NCBI GenBank assembly: GCA_947095585.1
Contig: OX352763.1
Span: forward strand, 31,607,462 to 31,671,461
Origin: Nephrocerus scutellatus
Taxonomy: Eukaryota > Arthropoda > Insecta > Diptera > Pipunculidae
Length of the DNA stretch: 64,000 bases
Reading direction: 5' to 3'
A program made the translations under genes and the position numbers. The notes under the pieces were generated by a model that worked only from the letters and a program-made list of their open reading frames with translations, was not told where the DNA came from and did no database searches. Of this stretch, positions 55,090 through 64,000 are shown piece after piece. Each line of letters opens with the position of its first letter. Position 1 is the first letter of the stretch.

Positions 55090-55980
55090 GAATAATATCT
55101 ATATGAGTATATATAAATGGATGTATGTATTTATTTTTGTTCTAGCATAACTGTGAAACGCCTTGCTGAATTTTACCTAAACTTGTTTGTTGATAAGCAT
55201 TATTAGTTTAAATACACCACTAGTGTAGTGTAGATCCCATAGTTTTTGGGATCGCTGATATAAATAGTGACAGTTAGACATCCACATTGTTACGAAATTT
55301 ATGCTTTTGAGTTCGTAAAGGATTTTGCAAATAAAACACACAACAAGTTTATTAATTTACAAATAACAACTTTAATAAACCAACAGTAAAAAAATGATGT
55401 AAGTTCACATTTTATATTGGTGATAACTTTAAATGTACACAAAAACATTATTACTTGTACTTAACACTAATTCTTTTAGGTGGTATCTTTATCACTTTGC
55501 AAGAACTTTTACAACTTAACTGGTTAAATTCCAATTAACTAATGTATGTTCCGCAGCAAACGCCACCAATTATTCTCATTGAAAAGTTTCCAGAAACTTC
55601 CAATCTTATAGACAGAAATAAACTGTCATATACAATCATGTTTCTACACACAAACCGGACAAACCGCACAAACGGGTTTGACTACATTGTTGAACAATAG
55701 ATAATGATTAAAACTTAAAGTCCGTTATATTTCAAATAATCTATTTCAGCAAATCTTAATTTTAATTTTAATGCATGTACATTATGACGATTCGTTTTCC
55801 ATTATTAGGGGATTGATTATACGGAAAAATAATATATTTCACACGCGTCACTTGCACACAACGCAGAGATGGCAACCATGCGAGGCTCATTGCACAGAAT
55901 GCAGATGATGCTACCACCGCTTATCGTAAAGGTTGAATGTCATGCAGTCGAGCCACCAATTTTGGTTTAGATTAGTTTGT
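55090..55980. other. Intergenic, nothing recognised
   Basis: AT-rich, no host gene. TGTTACGAAAT at about 55289 and CGCCACCAATTATTCTCATTG at about 55560 could be LTR or primer-site relics, but no paired LTR was found. Confidence 0.35.
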
Positions 55981-56008
55981 CTCGTTCAGGTACGTTACTA
56001 CAGTATCT

Positions 56009-56394
56009 CTAGCTAGCATCCCGATTACCTAAACTCATCGATTCATGTTGGATGCTTTTGTCCCTTCTAGCAATATGATATATTACGGGCACGTTGAATA
56101 GGTCCGACAAATAACCCAGTACATCCAGATACAAGAATGCCTCCGGTGGTGTCAATCCATTCTCCAGTGCTCTCTCGAAGTAGAGATGATTTGGATAGAA
56201 GGGTCCCGAAATTAAGTCGTTTGCTGACCTAGCGAAATGGTTCCTAGTAAGATCAAGAATAAGTTTTTCCAATTCCGCAGAAGATCGTTATTTCCGCGTC
56301 TTAGAGAGGTGCGAAACAGGTTAACTTCGCACTCAGAATACCTTATCTTATGCTTCCAAGTTTCGCAGTATATCCGAAATTTATCGAAATTCAT
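56009..56394 (-). pseudogene. Unrecognised reading frame, apparently one protein broken by a frameshift
   Basis: Two overlapping minus-strand frames read as one protein. 56394-56265 gives NFDKFRIYCETWKHKIRYSE and RTSLRRGNNDLLRN. At about 56268 the sense shifts to the frame LEKLILDLTRNHFARSAND, GPFYPNHLYFERALENGL, PPEAFLYLDVLGYLSDLFNV and PVIYHIARRDK, with a stop at 56009. The composition looks like a folded protein, not transposon debris I know. I do not recognise the family. It could be a retro-copied pseudogene, a gene with a sequencing error, or part of a multi-exon gene. No function is claimed. Confidence 0.4.
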
Positions 56395-56647
56395 GGTTTG
56401 CGAATATCTTTGAATTTCCTCGACTCATAAGCGTAAGCAAGGGACGCATCCATATCCTTCAAAACTTAAATATATTAAGCAGAAGTTTTGGTCCAGTTTT
56501 TTTCACCACTTTACGAAATCTGTTGTTACAGTAAAGAATATTTTGTCTTTCTTTTGTTTTACCTCTTCATAGGTATTTACTCTCTTTAATTCTCTGTTGT
56601 TTTAAATTGTTTCATGGCGATGAGTAAGACTGGTGAGACTACATAGA

Positions 56648-56991
56648 CTGGTATTACACGGCGCGTGTTTTGTGACGACTCAAATAAGTACAAAAGAGAG
56701 GGATGATGAAACAGAAATACACTTGCCAGGTGAGTTGTGGGTAGAATTTTCGTTGCGTGTTTTTGACATTTCCTTTTCTCCTTATTCTTTGTTTTTCGAA
56801 TTTGCTTCATTTGGCTTTTTTATTTGGTGACGTCGCAATGATGTAATGAATGGACAGAGAGCTGTCAATTATCACGCAATACCGAGGAATTAAAAAAAGC
56901 CTTCGTGTAATAACGTGCGCGTGACGGAATGACAGTTCAAAAGGAAATCACCGAAACATGCGCGTTACATTCACGCGCCGTGTAACACCAG
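56648..56991. mobile_element. MITE with 20-bp inverted ends (CTGGTRTTACACGGCGCGTG)
   Basis: CTGGTATTACACGGCGCGTG (56648-56667) is the reverse complement, with one mismatch, of CACGCGCCGTGTAACACCAG (56972-56991). The length is 344 bp. No transposase and no obvious target duplication. Confidence 0.75.
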
Positions 56992-56999
56992 TGATACGT

Positions 57000-57780
57000 A
57001 TTAAATGCGTCATTCCAGACTTTTATTCAGTAGACTTATTACTACGTTTCCATCTCAGTACAATTATAGTTATGGTTTCATTAAGTTTAGAAAATGAAAC
57101 GCTATCTATTAGAGTTTCTCTTAACAGAGTGAATTGGCAAATGATAATTTATGATGCAAAGGAAATGTTTTTAGTCCCCCTTGATGAAAGATTATAATGT
57201 CGTCTAGTCCAAAGACTGGCCTTAATAAGTTTAATTGTAAATCGCACATGAGATCCTTGACTGTACATTTAAAACCGGTATAAATTATAAGTAGAAGAAC
57301 TTAATTGTTTCATTCCCTTAAAACTAAAAATTATAAAATGATCTATTTTAATAGATAAAAGACCAAATATTATTACATTCAAATATTATGGGCATGTTTT
57401 TTTTATGTCGGATAAATCGGAGAGAACAAAAAAGTATCCTATCCGACAAATCCAATAAATTTTTTCTGAGATCAGACCTGTCAGATCAATAAAATTATCT
57501 ATTGTGTTTTTTAGTATCATAGAAAGTTATATTTCTAACCTGAATGCTTAATAGTCGTCGATATGTCTCATGTTTGAAGAATCTAGTAAACAACAACAGC
57601 TGTCAAAAAAATATCTGCATTTTTTCAGAGTATACATATCTGTATAATATCTGAAAATTATTGGAGCGTAAAAACACGAATCAGAGAAATACAGATTTTC
57701 TCGGAGAATGAAAAAAAACGCATATCTTTTGTTTTGACAATTCAATTATCTTTCCTATTAGTACGACATTAAATAAAAAC
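57000..57780. other. Intergenic, nothing recognised
   Basis: AT-rich sequence without supported coding capacity. Confidence 0.4.
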
Positions 57781-57782
57781 AC

Positions 57783-57829
57783 GCCAACTTTAAAGTTATT
57801 GCAATTATAGCAATAACTTTAAAGTTGGC
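57783..57829. repeat. Perfect 20-bp inverted repeat (hairpin) with 7-nt loop
   Basis: GCCAACTTTAAAGTTATTGC, loop AATTATA, then the exact reverse complement. The arms contain the palindrome ACTTTAAAGT. No poly-T tract or longer pre-miRNA-like stem extends it. Confidence 0.85.
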
Positions 57830-58426
57830 TTGTAGTCTTTTTTAGTTGGATACAAAATATACCTGCAGACAATTAAGAATATAAACATATAACTATAAGA
57901 ATATAAAGAATATATAGCTCAGTCTTCGATAACCTTGGCGTGACATGCGGATTGTTGTCTTAGCAATTTTTTATACAATTTATTTGTTATCGTTTTTTAA
58001 TTATTTTTCGTGTTTTATTATACGCAAATTAAGTTTTTTTTGTGTTTAAATATTTTTAAAAGTGTAATAAATGTACATTTATTCACTTATATATATAATA
58101 TAATTTTAAATGCGTTATCTTCTTCGTCTTAGGTAAAATACTACTCTAAAAGAAATCTTTTTTTTTGACAAAAACCAAATTTATATTCCAATTCAAAAGA
58201 GATATACAAAAAAAATACATCTGGTTTTTATTCATCAAAAATCATGCTTGAAGTAAGAAAAAATCAACATCATATCTTAAATGTTTCCTTTTTAGCAGAA
58301 GAGAAGATACCGTGTGAACATCTTAGGAATGACATTTATAACTTCATACGCTTATGCGTTCGAAGTGCCTTCTTGATGTCAACGTTGGATATAAAATTGA
58401 TTATGAAATGACAGCTGTCACGCCAG

Positions 58427-58442
58427 TCTCCCTTTCTTTCCG
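58427..58442 (+). promoter_or_regulatory. TCT/TOP-type start region of RpS10
   Basis: The pyrimidine run TCTCCCTTTCTTTCCGG is the polypyrimidine (TCT) initiator expected at ribosomal-protein gene start sites, where the 5'TOP would begin. It lies about 30-40 bp before a 5' UTR intron donor (GTATGT at 58469). No TATA box is obvious. Confidence 0.65.
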
Positions 58443-58468
58443 GCTTTTGAGCGATTTAGGACGGTGAA

Positions 58469-58695
58469 GTATGTAATTTTGTTTCGAAAATCGATGAAAA
58501 TCTTTTCAATCAATGCAGTAAAATGCAAAATTTCTATGAAAAACAATTTTCCCTCAATTAGTGAATGAGAAAATATTTACTTCGGTAAACTTTTCGTGTT
58601 TTGTGCATTGTGGAAAAGAAAAATTCAATTCATTTCTTGGCGCTCGAAGAATGTAAATATTTTTTTAATGTGCTATTGATTTTGTTTCTTTGCAG
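58469..58695 (+). other. RpS10: RpS10 5' UTR intron
   Basis: Donor GTATGT and acceptor TTTGCAG. Splicing places the start codon one base into exon 2. Confidence 0.65.
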
Positions 58696-58696
58696 A

Positions 58697-59170
58697 ATGT
58701 TTATGCCAAAGGCTCATCGTGTTGCTATCTATGAGTACCTCTTCAAGGAGGGAGTCATTGTGGCCAAAAAAGATTTCCATGCTCCCAAGCACCCTGAATT
58801 GGAGAACATCCCCAACCTTCATGTCATCAAAACCCTACAATCGTTACACTCCCGTGGACTTGTTAAGGAACAATTTGCCTGGAGGCACTACTACTGGCAT
58901 TTGACCAACGAAGGTATTGAATATTTAAGGACTTTCTTGCATTTGCCCCCAGAGATTGTGCCAGCCACTCTGAAACGTCCAGCCAGGTCTGAGACCGCCC
59001 GTCCACGACCAGCTGCTGCTGCCCGCACAGGTGATTCAACAAAGACTGGTGAGGATCGTTCTGCGTACAGGCGTGCCCCGGGTGGTACCGACAAAAAGGG
59101 AGATGTTGGAGCCGGTGCCGGTGATGTTGAATTCCGTGGTGGATTCGGGCGTGGATCACGCCCACAGTAA
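58697..59170 (+). CDS. RpS10: 40S ribosomal protein S10 (eS10)
   Basis: Component of the small ribosomal subunit at the head/beak near the mRNA entry side. 157 residues, close to the fly protein's length. The N-terminal winged-helix S10_plectin domain is complete: [40 protein letters not shown] and [20 protein letters not shown]. It is followed by the Arg/Pro-rich [14 protein letters not shown] and the Gly-rich C-terminus [13 protein letters not shown]. The ATG at 58697 follows a splice acceptor (TTTCTTTGCAG) by one base, so the start codon opens exon 2 and the 5' UTR is split by an intron of about 227 bp. Coding sequence is intact. Drosophila has a testis paralogue, RpS10a; the intron and TOP start point to the ubiquitous gene (RpS10b). 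Confidence 0.97.
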   Translation: MFMPKAHRVAIYEYLFKEGVIVAKKDFHAPKHPELENIPNLHVIKTLQSLHSRGLVKEQFAWRHYYWHLTNEGIEYLRTFLHLPPEIVPATLKRPARSETARPRPAAAARTGDSTKTGEDRSAYRRAPGGTDKKGDVGAGAGDVEFRGGFGRGSRPQ

Positions 59171-59212
59171 TAAGTAATTTTGTCTTTTTGGGGCTTGTTT
59201 TTTTTAACTTTA

Positions 59213-59218
59213 AATAAA
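59213..59218 (+). terminator. RpS10: Poly(A) signal of RpS10
   Basis: AATAAA 43 bp after the stop codon. Confidence 0.7.
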
Positions 59219-59620
59219 AAAAAGAGTAAAGCTAAATTTGTTGTGGAATTTCTTACGTAGGTTTATTTGGATTTGAGTGACTTCAGTGACGTATTCAATT
59301 GTTCAATGTTTGTGTCCAAACTCCAAAAATTATAGAAATTACAATCGTCTTTATTTGAGTGGAAGTGTTGTGCTATCAAGAAACATCTGATAACTTATAA
59401 TTTACATTCAATTCTATATAATAATTGAAATAAGATCATTTTATTATTATTTTGTTATCTGGAAGTGGGTGGTACAAATTCAGGAAAAAGGAACAAGTGC
59501 ATTTCCTTAGTTTTTTAAGGAACAAATTTAAGCCATTATCATCAATTGAATCTGGACAGCCGCGAACCGCCTACTGTTTAGTTTTTTTTTAGGAAATACT
59601 AAATATATAAAGGAAATTTG

Positions 59621-60082
59621 TTAGGCATTTAAAATGGCATTGTATTGAGATTGGAAAACGAATTCTTCAAACTGCTTAGCCGCGACAGAGCATTCGAGAG
59701 GTTCTCCTGGAAAGCTTTTGTGGCAATCGAGTAAACGCTTTCTTAAACGTTTCAGGTCATCGGTGCAATTGTCTGCCCATTTATTGGGCTTTTGCATTGT
59801 TGCTTCCATGTTTTTAACTGTTGTATTGAATTGTCTTTCCATTACTTCTAGGGACTTTTCTTCTAGTCGTTCAGAGTCGCAAATTTTCGCCTGCCAAAAA
59901 TCCGATTTAGAATTTGAACTCGGCGTCTGTGCCGACACGTACGGATTGGGTGATTTTTCCGCCTCAATTAATTTATCATGAAGCCTTTGGTTTACTTCTT
60001 GTGTTACTGATATTGAGTTGAACGGCGTGTGATTATTTTGAAACGATACTTCACGCTCTTGCGTCGACTGACTAGTCCCCAT
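59621..60082 (-). CDS. Chchd3: MIC19/Chchd3-like MICOS subunit, intronless
   Basis: 153 residues from ATG 60082. This start is chosen over the in-frame upstream codon because it gives the N-myristoylation-type start MGTSQSTQEREVSF seen in MIC19/CHCHD3 proteins. After VTQEVNQRLHDKLIEAEKSP comes a central helical region and a C-terminal CHCH-like segment, RLRKRLLDCHKSFPGEPLEC then SVAAKQFEEF. MIC19 is a peripheral inner-membrane protein that links MIC60 to the SAM complex at crista junctions. The twin CX9C motif is degenerate: the usual first Cys of helix 1 is displaced (a Cys lies four residues further N-terminal) and the last Cys of helix 2 is Phe. The gene is intronless, sits tail-to-tail with RpS10, and may be a retro-copied paralogue. 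Recognition of the family is good; orthology is uncertain. Confidence 0.72.
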   Translation of the reverse strand: MGTSQSTQEREVSFQNNHTPFNSISVTQEVNQRLHDKLIEAEKSPNPYVSAQTPSSNSKSDFWQAKICDSERLEEKSLEVMERQFNTTVKNMEATMQKPNKWADNCTDDLKRLRKRLLDCHKSFPGEPLECSVAAKQFEEFVFQSQYNAILNA

Positions 60083-60119
60083 TGGAAATAAATATCGAAT
60101 TTTTTTAAACAATAGAAAA

Positions 60120-61490
60120 AGTCAAACTTTCTATGAAAATATTTGCTTCTATTCGTTACAGTAAATAAATTGAGACCGATTACACTTTGTCGTTTACTTG
60201 TTAACTATGTTAAAAACAAAAAAATTAAATTTTAGTGAAAAATGTTCATAGCCTACTATCAGCCATTGTACATTTTGTTTTTTTTTTTGTGGAGTGGTTT
60301 TGCAGATTATTTTTTATAGCAATGCATAGTATTTACGTTGGTGCACATTGTTGACATAATCATTCGATTTACTCGAACAACGGAGGCATGTTTCCTGCTT
60401 GTAACTATTTATCGCATTTTGAACCAGCAGTGCTTTGCCGGAAATTGCCTGTTGCTCATAAATCTTCAATCAGCTAGATCTTCAAATGTGTTCTTCTGTC
60501 CAATCCAAATGCTCTCGATCGAACCAGTTTCCAGTTTCTCGATATCTCTGCTACACTCGAAGAACGGAGAATCGCCTCAAATTTAGCAACTTCAGACTAA
60601 GCGTTGATATGCGAGTGATGACAATTCCAAACGAGCGATTTTGGGGTAAGCTCTTGTATTTTTGTTATTAAATTTAGAGCTTAATTCGAAACCCTACTGT
60701 ATGTATTTTACAAAATATCTGGCAATAGTGCGTTTAAGGGGCCAAGGGGTTAAGGCTTTCGGACACCGCCTTCTTTTGAAAGCCCTAATTGAGCAGACCA
60801 CGAAAACCACAATCTTGTTTGGTGGTAATGCCCCTTTAGGAAGAGAGGGGCTTCCAAAGTTTTGAGCTCTTTTTTTGAAAAATGAATTTTTCTAAAAGTG
60901 GGTGGGTCTAAATATTGGTATCAAATGAAAGGTGGAAATTACTTCTGCACAGATTTCCAATTTAACTTTAAAATTTATATAAGATATATATACGGTGCCA
61001 AGCGCAATTAAGTACCTGTGAGTATATAATAAATAAAACGGAAAACTCCATAATTTTCAAAAACGCCTTTTAAAAGTTTTAAAAGGAAAAACTCATTTCT
61101 GAAAGTAAACCAAATAAGCGAGGGAATCATATCATCTCTTTTTGTATGGGAAAAACTCAATCATATGATATTTCACTCAAATATATGAAAAACCACGTGA
61201 ACCAGGTGCAACTTGATCAAACTTCCGTTTTAGCTGGCCCATGCACATAACAAAAGTACGGCTATGTAGAAGTAATTTTTAACTTTCATTTGCTACCAAA
61301 ATTTAGGCCCGCCCCTCGCTGAACTTTAATGAGAAAGTCATTTTTTGGCTCTAATTCAGATTCAAAGTCTATTTCAATACATATCCAGTGTGCTTATACC
61401 GTGCCAACAAAGTGATTTTTGGGGTCAACATTTGAAGTGCACGTTTTTTGTGTATTTGTCATGGCATGAAAATAAGTGGTACAAATCGAA
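60120..61490. other. Intergenic, nothing recognised
   Basis: Probable promoter region of the MIC19-like gene at its left end. 60700-61480 has AT-rich sequence resembling decayed repeats, without coding support. Confidence 0.4.
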
Positions 61491-61529
61491 TTAAAACATG
61501 GAAATCAGAAAAAAAAACCATTTTATTAA

Positions 61530-61745
61530 TAACAAATATTCTCTCTAGCCCGAATAACAGCTTCCATTTGATGTTTCATTGATTTCACCAAATCTTCAGG
61601 TATCGCCTTCCATTCCTCTGCGATCGCCTATTGCAGCTCCAGGAGACGATTTAGAGTAATATCTCTGATTCGAACTCTTTTCTGGCTTGTCCAATAAATG
61701 CTCAATGGGGTTTAGGTCCGGGCTCGGATCTGGCCACCTATAACA
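61530..61745 (-). pseudogene. Tc1-like transposase C-terminal remnant
   Basis: Minus strand: WPDPSPDLNPIEHLLDKPEK, the third catalytic motif (SPDLNPIEH), then in another frame AIAEEWKAIPEDLVKSMKHQ and MEAVIRA, the C-terminus of Tc1-type transposases. Frameshifted and lacking the N-terminal two-thirds. Confidence 0.75.
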
Positions 61746-62036
61746 GACATATACACATTTTGAAGGTATGGTACACTATACCAGCTGTAGCAGTCTCGCA
61801 TTATCCTGCATGAACAGGAAGTTTTCACCAATAAACCCGACAAAAGTTATGACGTAGTCCACGAGTTCTTACTCGATGTACTATTGAGAAGTCAATCCTC
61901 TTAATTTATGACCAGTATTCGCTACGGTGATACACGAACATGTCTATGTAAACATACAGAGCACAACATGTCCATCGTATTAGTCCGCGATAAGCGTTAA
62001 GTTAAAAGTCCATAGCTCAGTGCATTTCAATCTTTT

Positions 62037-62303
62037 GTTAAATTTTTTTTCGTAAAACTCTGCCCCAGATTTTTTTTGGCTGTCAAGTTGTTCGTCTCCC
62101 CTTCAAAACGATTCTACCGTAGAGCTAAAATAGCTCTTGATATTTTGGGAGATTTACCCCTCTTTATAATAGCACAACAACAACACATGCAACAAAAAAA
62201 TGTAAACAAAAGATTTTCGTCTTTCGTGTTCGATTTCCTTTTTGAAAAGTTCTGCGGTCGAGCGCGATTCTGGGGTAGAGTTTTACGAAAAAAAAAAATT
62301 AAC
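62037..62303. mobile_element. MITE with ~33-bp inverted ends
   Basis: GTTAAATTTTTTTTCGTAAAACTC + TGCCCCAGA at the left is matched by TCTGGGGTAGAGTTTTACG + A-rich AATTAAC at the right. About 267 bp, no coding sequence, no clear target duplication. Confidence 0.7.
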
Positions 62304-62380
62304 ATTTAAAAGGAAAATGTTCTCTACTCACATACTAGAAGAGCTACCAAAACGTCACGGTCAAAAACCAGCAATTAATA

Positions 62381-63995
62381 CACTGCGGTTCACTAGATTA
62401 GAAGCAGACAATTTTGAGAAGTTAAAATTAACGTTCTCCCGTTATATGGCATTAAGAAAGAAAAATGGTGAAAGAAACAGTGGTTCATGTTGAATTCAAT
62501 GGTAAATTCCAAAGTTATAAGAGAACAAGTTAACAGTAGTTTTATGAAACTTTAACTGAATGAGTCAGAATGGCATGCATTTATATTTTTTCATGAGATT
62601 AGAAGCAGCCAGAGTACAACCGTTGTTTGTGAAGTGGTTTTTTTTTTGATAAAAAGTGAAGTTTGTGAGAAAAAAAAGGTTTTGATTTTTTTTTAAAAGA
62701 ATGGGAGAAATTTTTTTTGACATTGTCACAGAAGGCAAAAATAGATGTTTAACATTCGGAAGGTTTGTCTAAGCGTGCTATCGCTTGCAAGATCAATCGG
62801 AGTGATCAAGTTGCTAACAATTATTGAATGGATCCGAAAATGTACGGGAGAATATATATATACCGTTCATCGTTCATCGTGTGTTTCGTACTGCCGTCTC
62901 AAGCGACTAAAGCTGAAAAAACCATCACTTAATGCTTCGCGAAATATTCAACGCTTACAATTCCCGATAGAGCACATGACCTGTGGTGTGCAACAAGGAG
63001 CAAGTTCGAATAACTGAAAAAAAGTGGTCTTTTCTGAAGAAAAAAAATTTAATTTAGATTGACTGCATGGCTATAACTTTTACTTCCACGATCTATGAAA
63101 GGAGTTTTTTTTAAATCGACATCAAAGCAGAGAAGGGGGCTTAATGGTTTGGGCTTCAATATCTTATTATAGCACCATCGCCTCAAAATAACATGAAATA
63201 GCTACAAAGCGGTGTTGGAATCAAATTTTTCGAATAAACGATCTCTTTTGACTACTTTCCCTCCGATAAAGATCGCTCACATTTTAAAAATCGTTTATTG
63301 CCAGTAAAAAAAGTGTTGAACCTTTATAATGGCCAACATATTCGGCAGACCATTAAAGAAATTGTTTGGGGGAGGCTTACACGAAAAGTGTACGAAGCTG
63401 GAAAACAATACGATGACAAGAATGCACTGATCGATTTCGTTAAACTTGCCTGGAATGAGATTTCACTCGATTACTTGGCCTCATTTTACAACTCGATTTA
63501 AGATCGAATTTTTGAGGTTAACTTCAAGAAGTTCTACTCATTATTAAAAATTATATCAAAATTATATCTGAAAATAAAAATAAATTTATATAAAAAAAAT
63601 AGATAGAAAAATCAGAACTATAATTTTTTATTCATTTGTAAGGTGCTTCTAGAGAAGTTAATTGAATAAAATAGTCAAAACATTCAAATCATTAATTTTA
63701 TTTAGTAGATTATAACTCTTGACCATTAACAGAAGCTATTGGAACTATAAAAACATTTTCTTGCTCTAGCTTGACCATTTACTGCAGGTATTGGAACTAT
63801 AACAACAGTTTCAGGATAGGAATAAAGGACTCTGATAAATCGTTATCCTGTTCTGAATATTTTTAAAACTTGATTTTGTATTAACCACAAACTAGTCTAA
63901 CTTTCACCATCATTTTTTTTTCCTGACATATAGCTGGAGAAATATCAATTTTATCAGCCAAATTTATGTGCTTCTATTCTAGTGAACCGCAGTGT
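62381..63995 (+). mobile_element. Tc3-like transposon with both inverted ends, transposase broken
   Basis: 26-bp inverted ends CACTGCGGTTCACTAGATTA (62381) and the matching TAGTGAACCGCAGTG (ending 63995) are bounded by TA on both sides. Inside on the + strand: LSLARSIGVIKLL and VSYCRLKRLKLKKPSLNASR (N-terminal DNA-binding part), then KVVFSEEKKFNLD (first catalytic Asp; a stop follows), REGGLMVWASISYYSTI, and VYEAGKQYDDKNALIDFVKL ending WNEISLDYLASFYNSI. Several stops and frameshifts mean it is inactive. 1615 bp is normal for a Tc1-type element; the short TIRs distinguish it from C. elegans Tc3. Confidence 0.82.
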
Positions 63996-64000
63996 ATATA

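Noticed and set aside
55284..55600. Possible solo LTR (TGTTACGAAAT start, GCCACCAATT near a primer-site-like motif)
   Set aside because: No second LTR, no polypurine tract and no target duplication could be shown.
1..64000. CRISPR arrays, operons, riboswitches, phage or plasmid features
   Set aside because: The sequence is clearly animal: spliced CBP/p300, fly transposons and no prokaryotic gene structure.

Overview
The window comes from a higher dipteran (fly) genome. It is AT-rich and has many introns. It carries fly-like orthologues: nejire (CBP/p300) with CAG/CAA-coded glutamine tracts, RpS10, a nose-resistant-to-fluoxetine (nrf-6)-type acyltransferase and a MIC19/Chchd3-like protein. 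It is crowded with decayed insect transposons. In Drosophila melanogaster nej and RpS10b are both X-linked (Muller A), as I recall; that this is the same chromosome arm is inference. The species cannot be fixed from the sequence. It does not read as D. melanogaster; a tephritid-like or other large-genome fly is plausible.

Layout. 1-17.9 kb has no host exon that I can recognise and probably lies in or upstream of the first large nej intron. It holds a tandem, nested transposon array of about 1-14.7 kb: a MITE carrying a mariner, repeated four times with shared flanking 'body' sequence. Inside the bodies sit a TA-flanked CAGGGTGT-ended DNA transposon, a LINE fragment and 8-bp-TSD foldback elements. 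A broken gypsy-type gag, diffuse tandem repeats and a LINE fragment follow. 17.9-38.0 kb is nej on the + strand: 12 recognised coding exons, all joining in frame to 3115 codons, covering TAZ1, KIX, bromodomain, RING/PHD, HAT, ZZ, TAZ2 and NCBD. Only the extreme N-terminal exon is missing. Two nej introns, of 7.1 and 3.0 kb, are filled with antisense LINEs and tRNA-derived SINEs. A long AT-rich 3' UTR runs to about 41.5 kb. 41.57-43.9 kb is LINE and SINE debris. 44.1-54.05 kb is the nrf-6-like gene, nine exons and 714 codons in frame, whose 5.7-kb first intron is packed with LINE fragments and a G/T-rich minisatellite. 54.4-58.4 kb holds LINE, MITE and unassigned sequence. 58.4-59.2 kb is RpS10 (+). 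59.6-60.1 kb is the intronless MIC19/Chchd3-like gene (-). 61.5-64.0 kb holds a Tc1 remnant, a MITE and a nearly complete Tc3-like element with both terminal inverted repeats.

The host genes do not form a pathway. nej is a nuclear acetyltransferase coactivator, RpS10 is part of the cytosolic ribosome, MIC19 belongs to the mitochondrial MICOS complex, and the nrf-6-like protein is a membrane acyltransferase. I found no clear evidence for a new biological system. The most informative material is the nested transposon array, where filled and empty sites can be compared within one window, plus several apparently uncatalogued short elements (foldbacks, MITEs, a SINE). The MIC19-like protein with a degenerate CHCH motif is the most interesting host-gene oddity.
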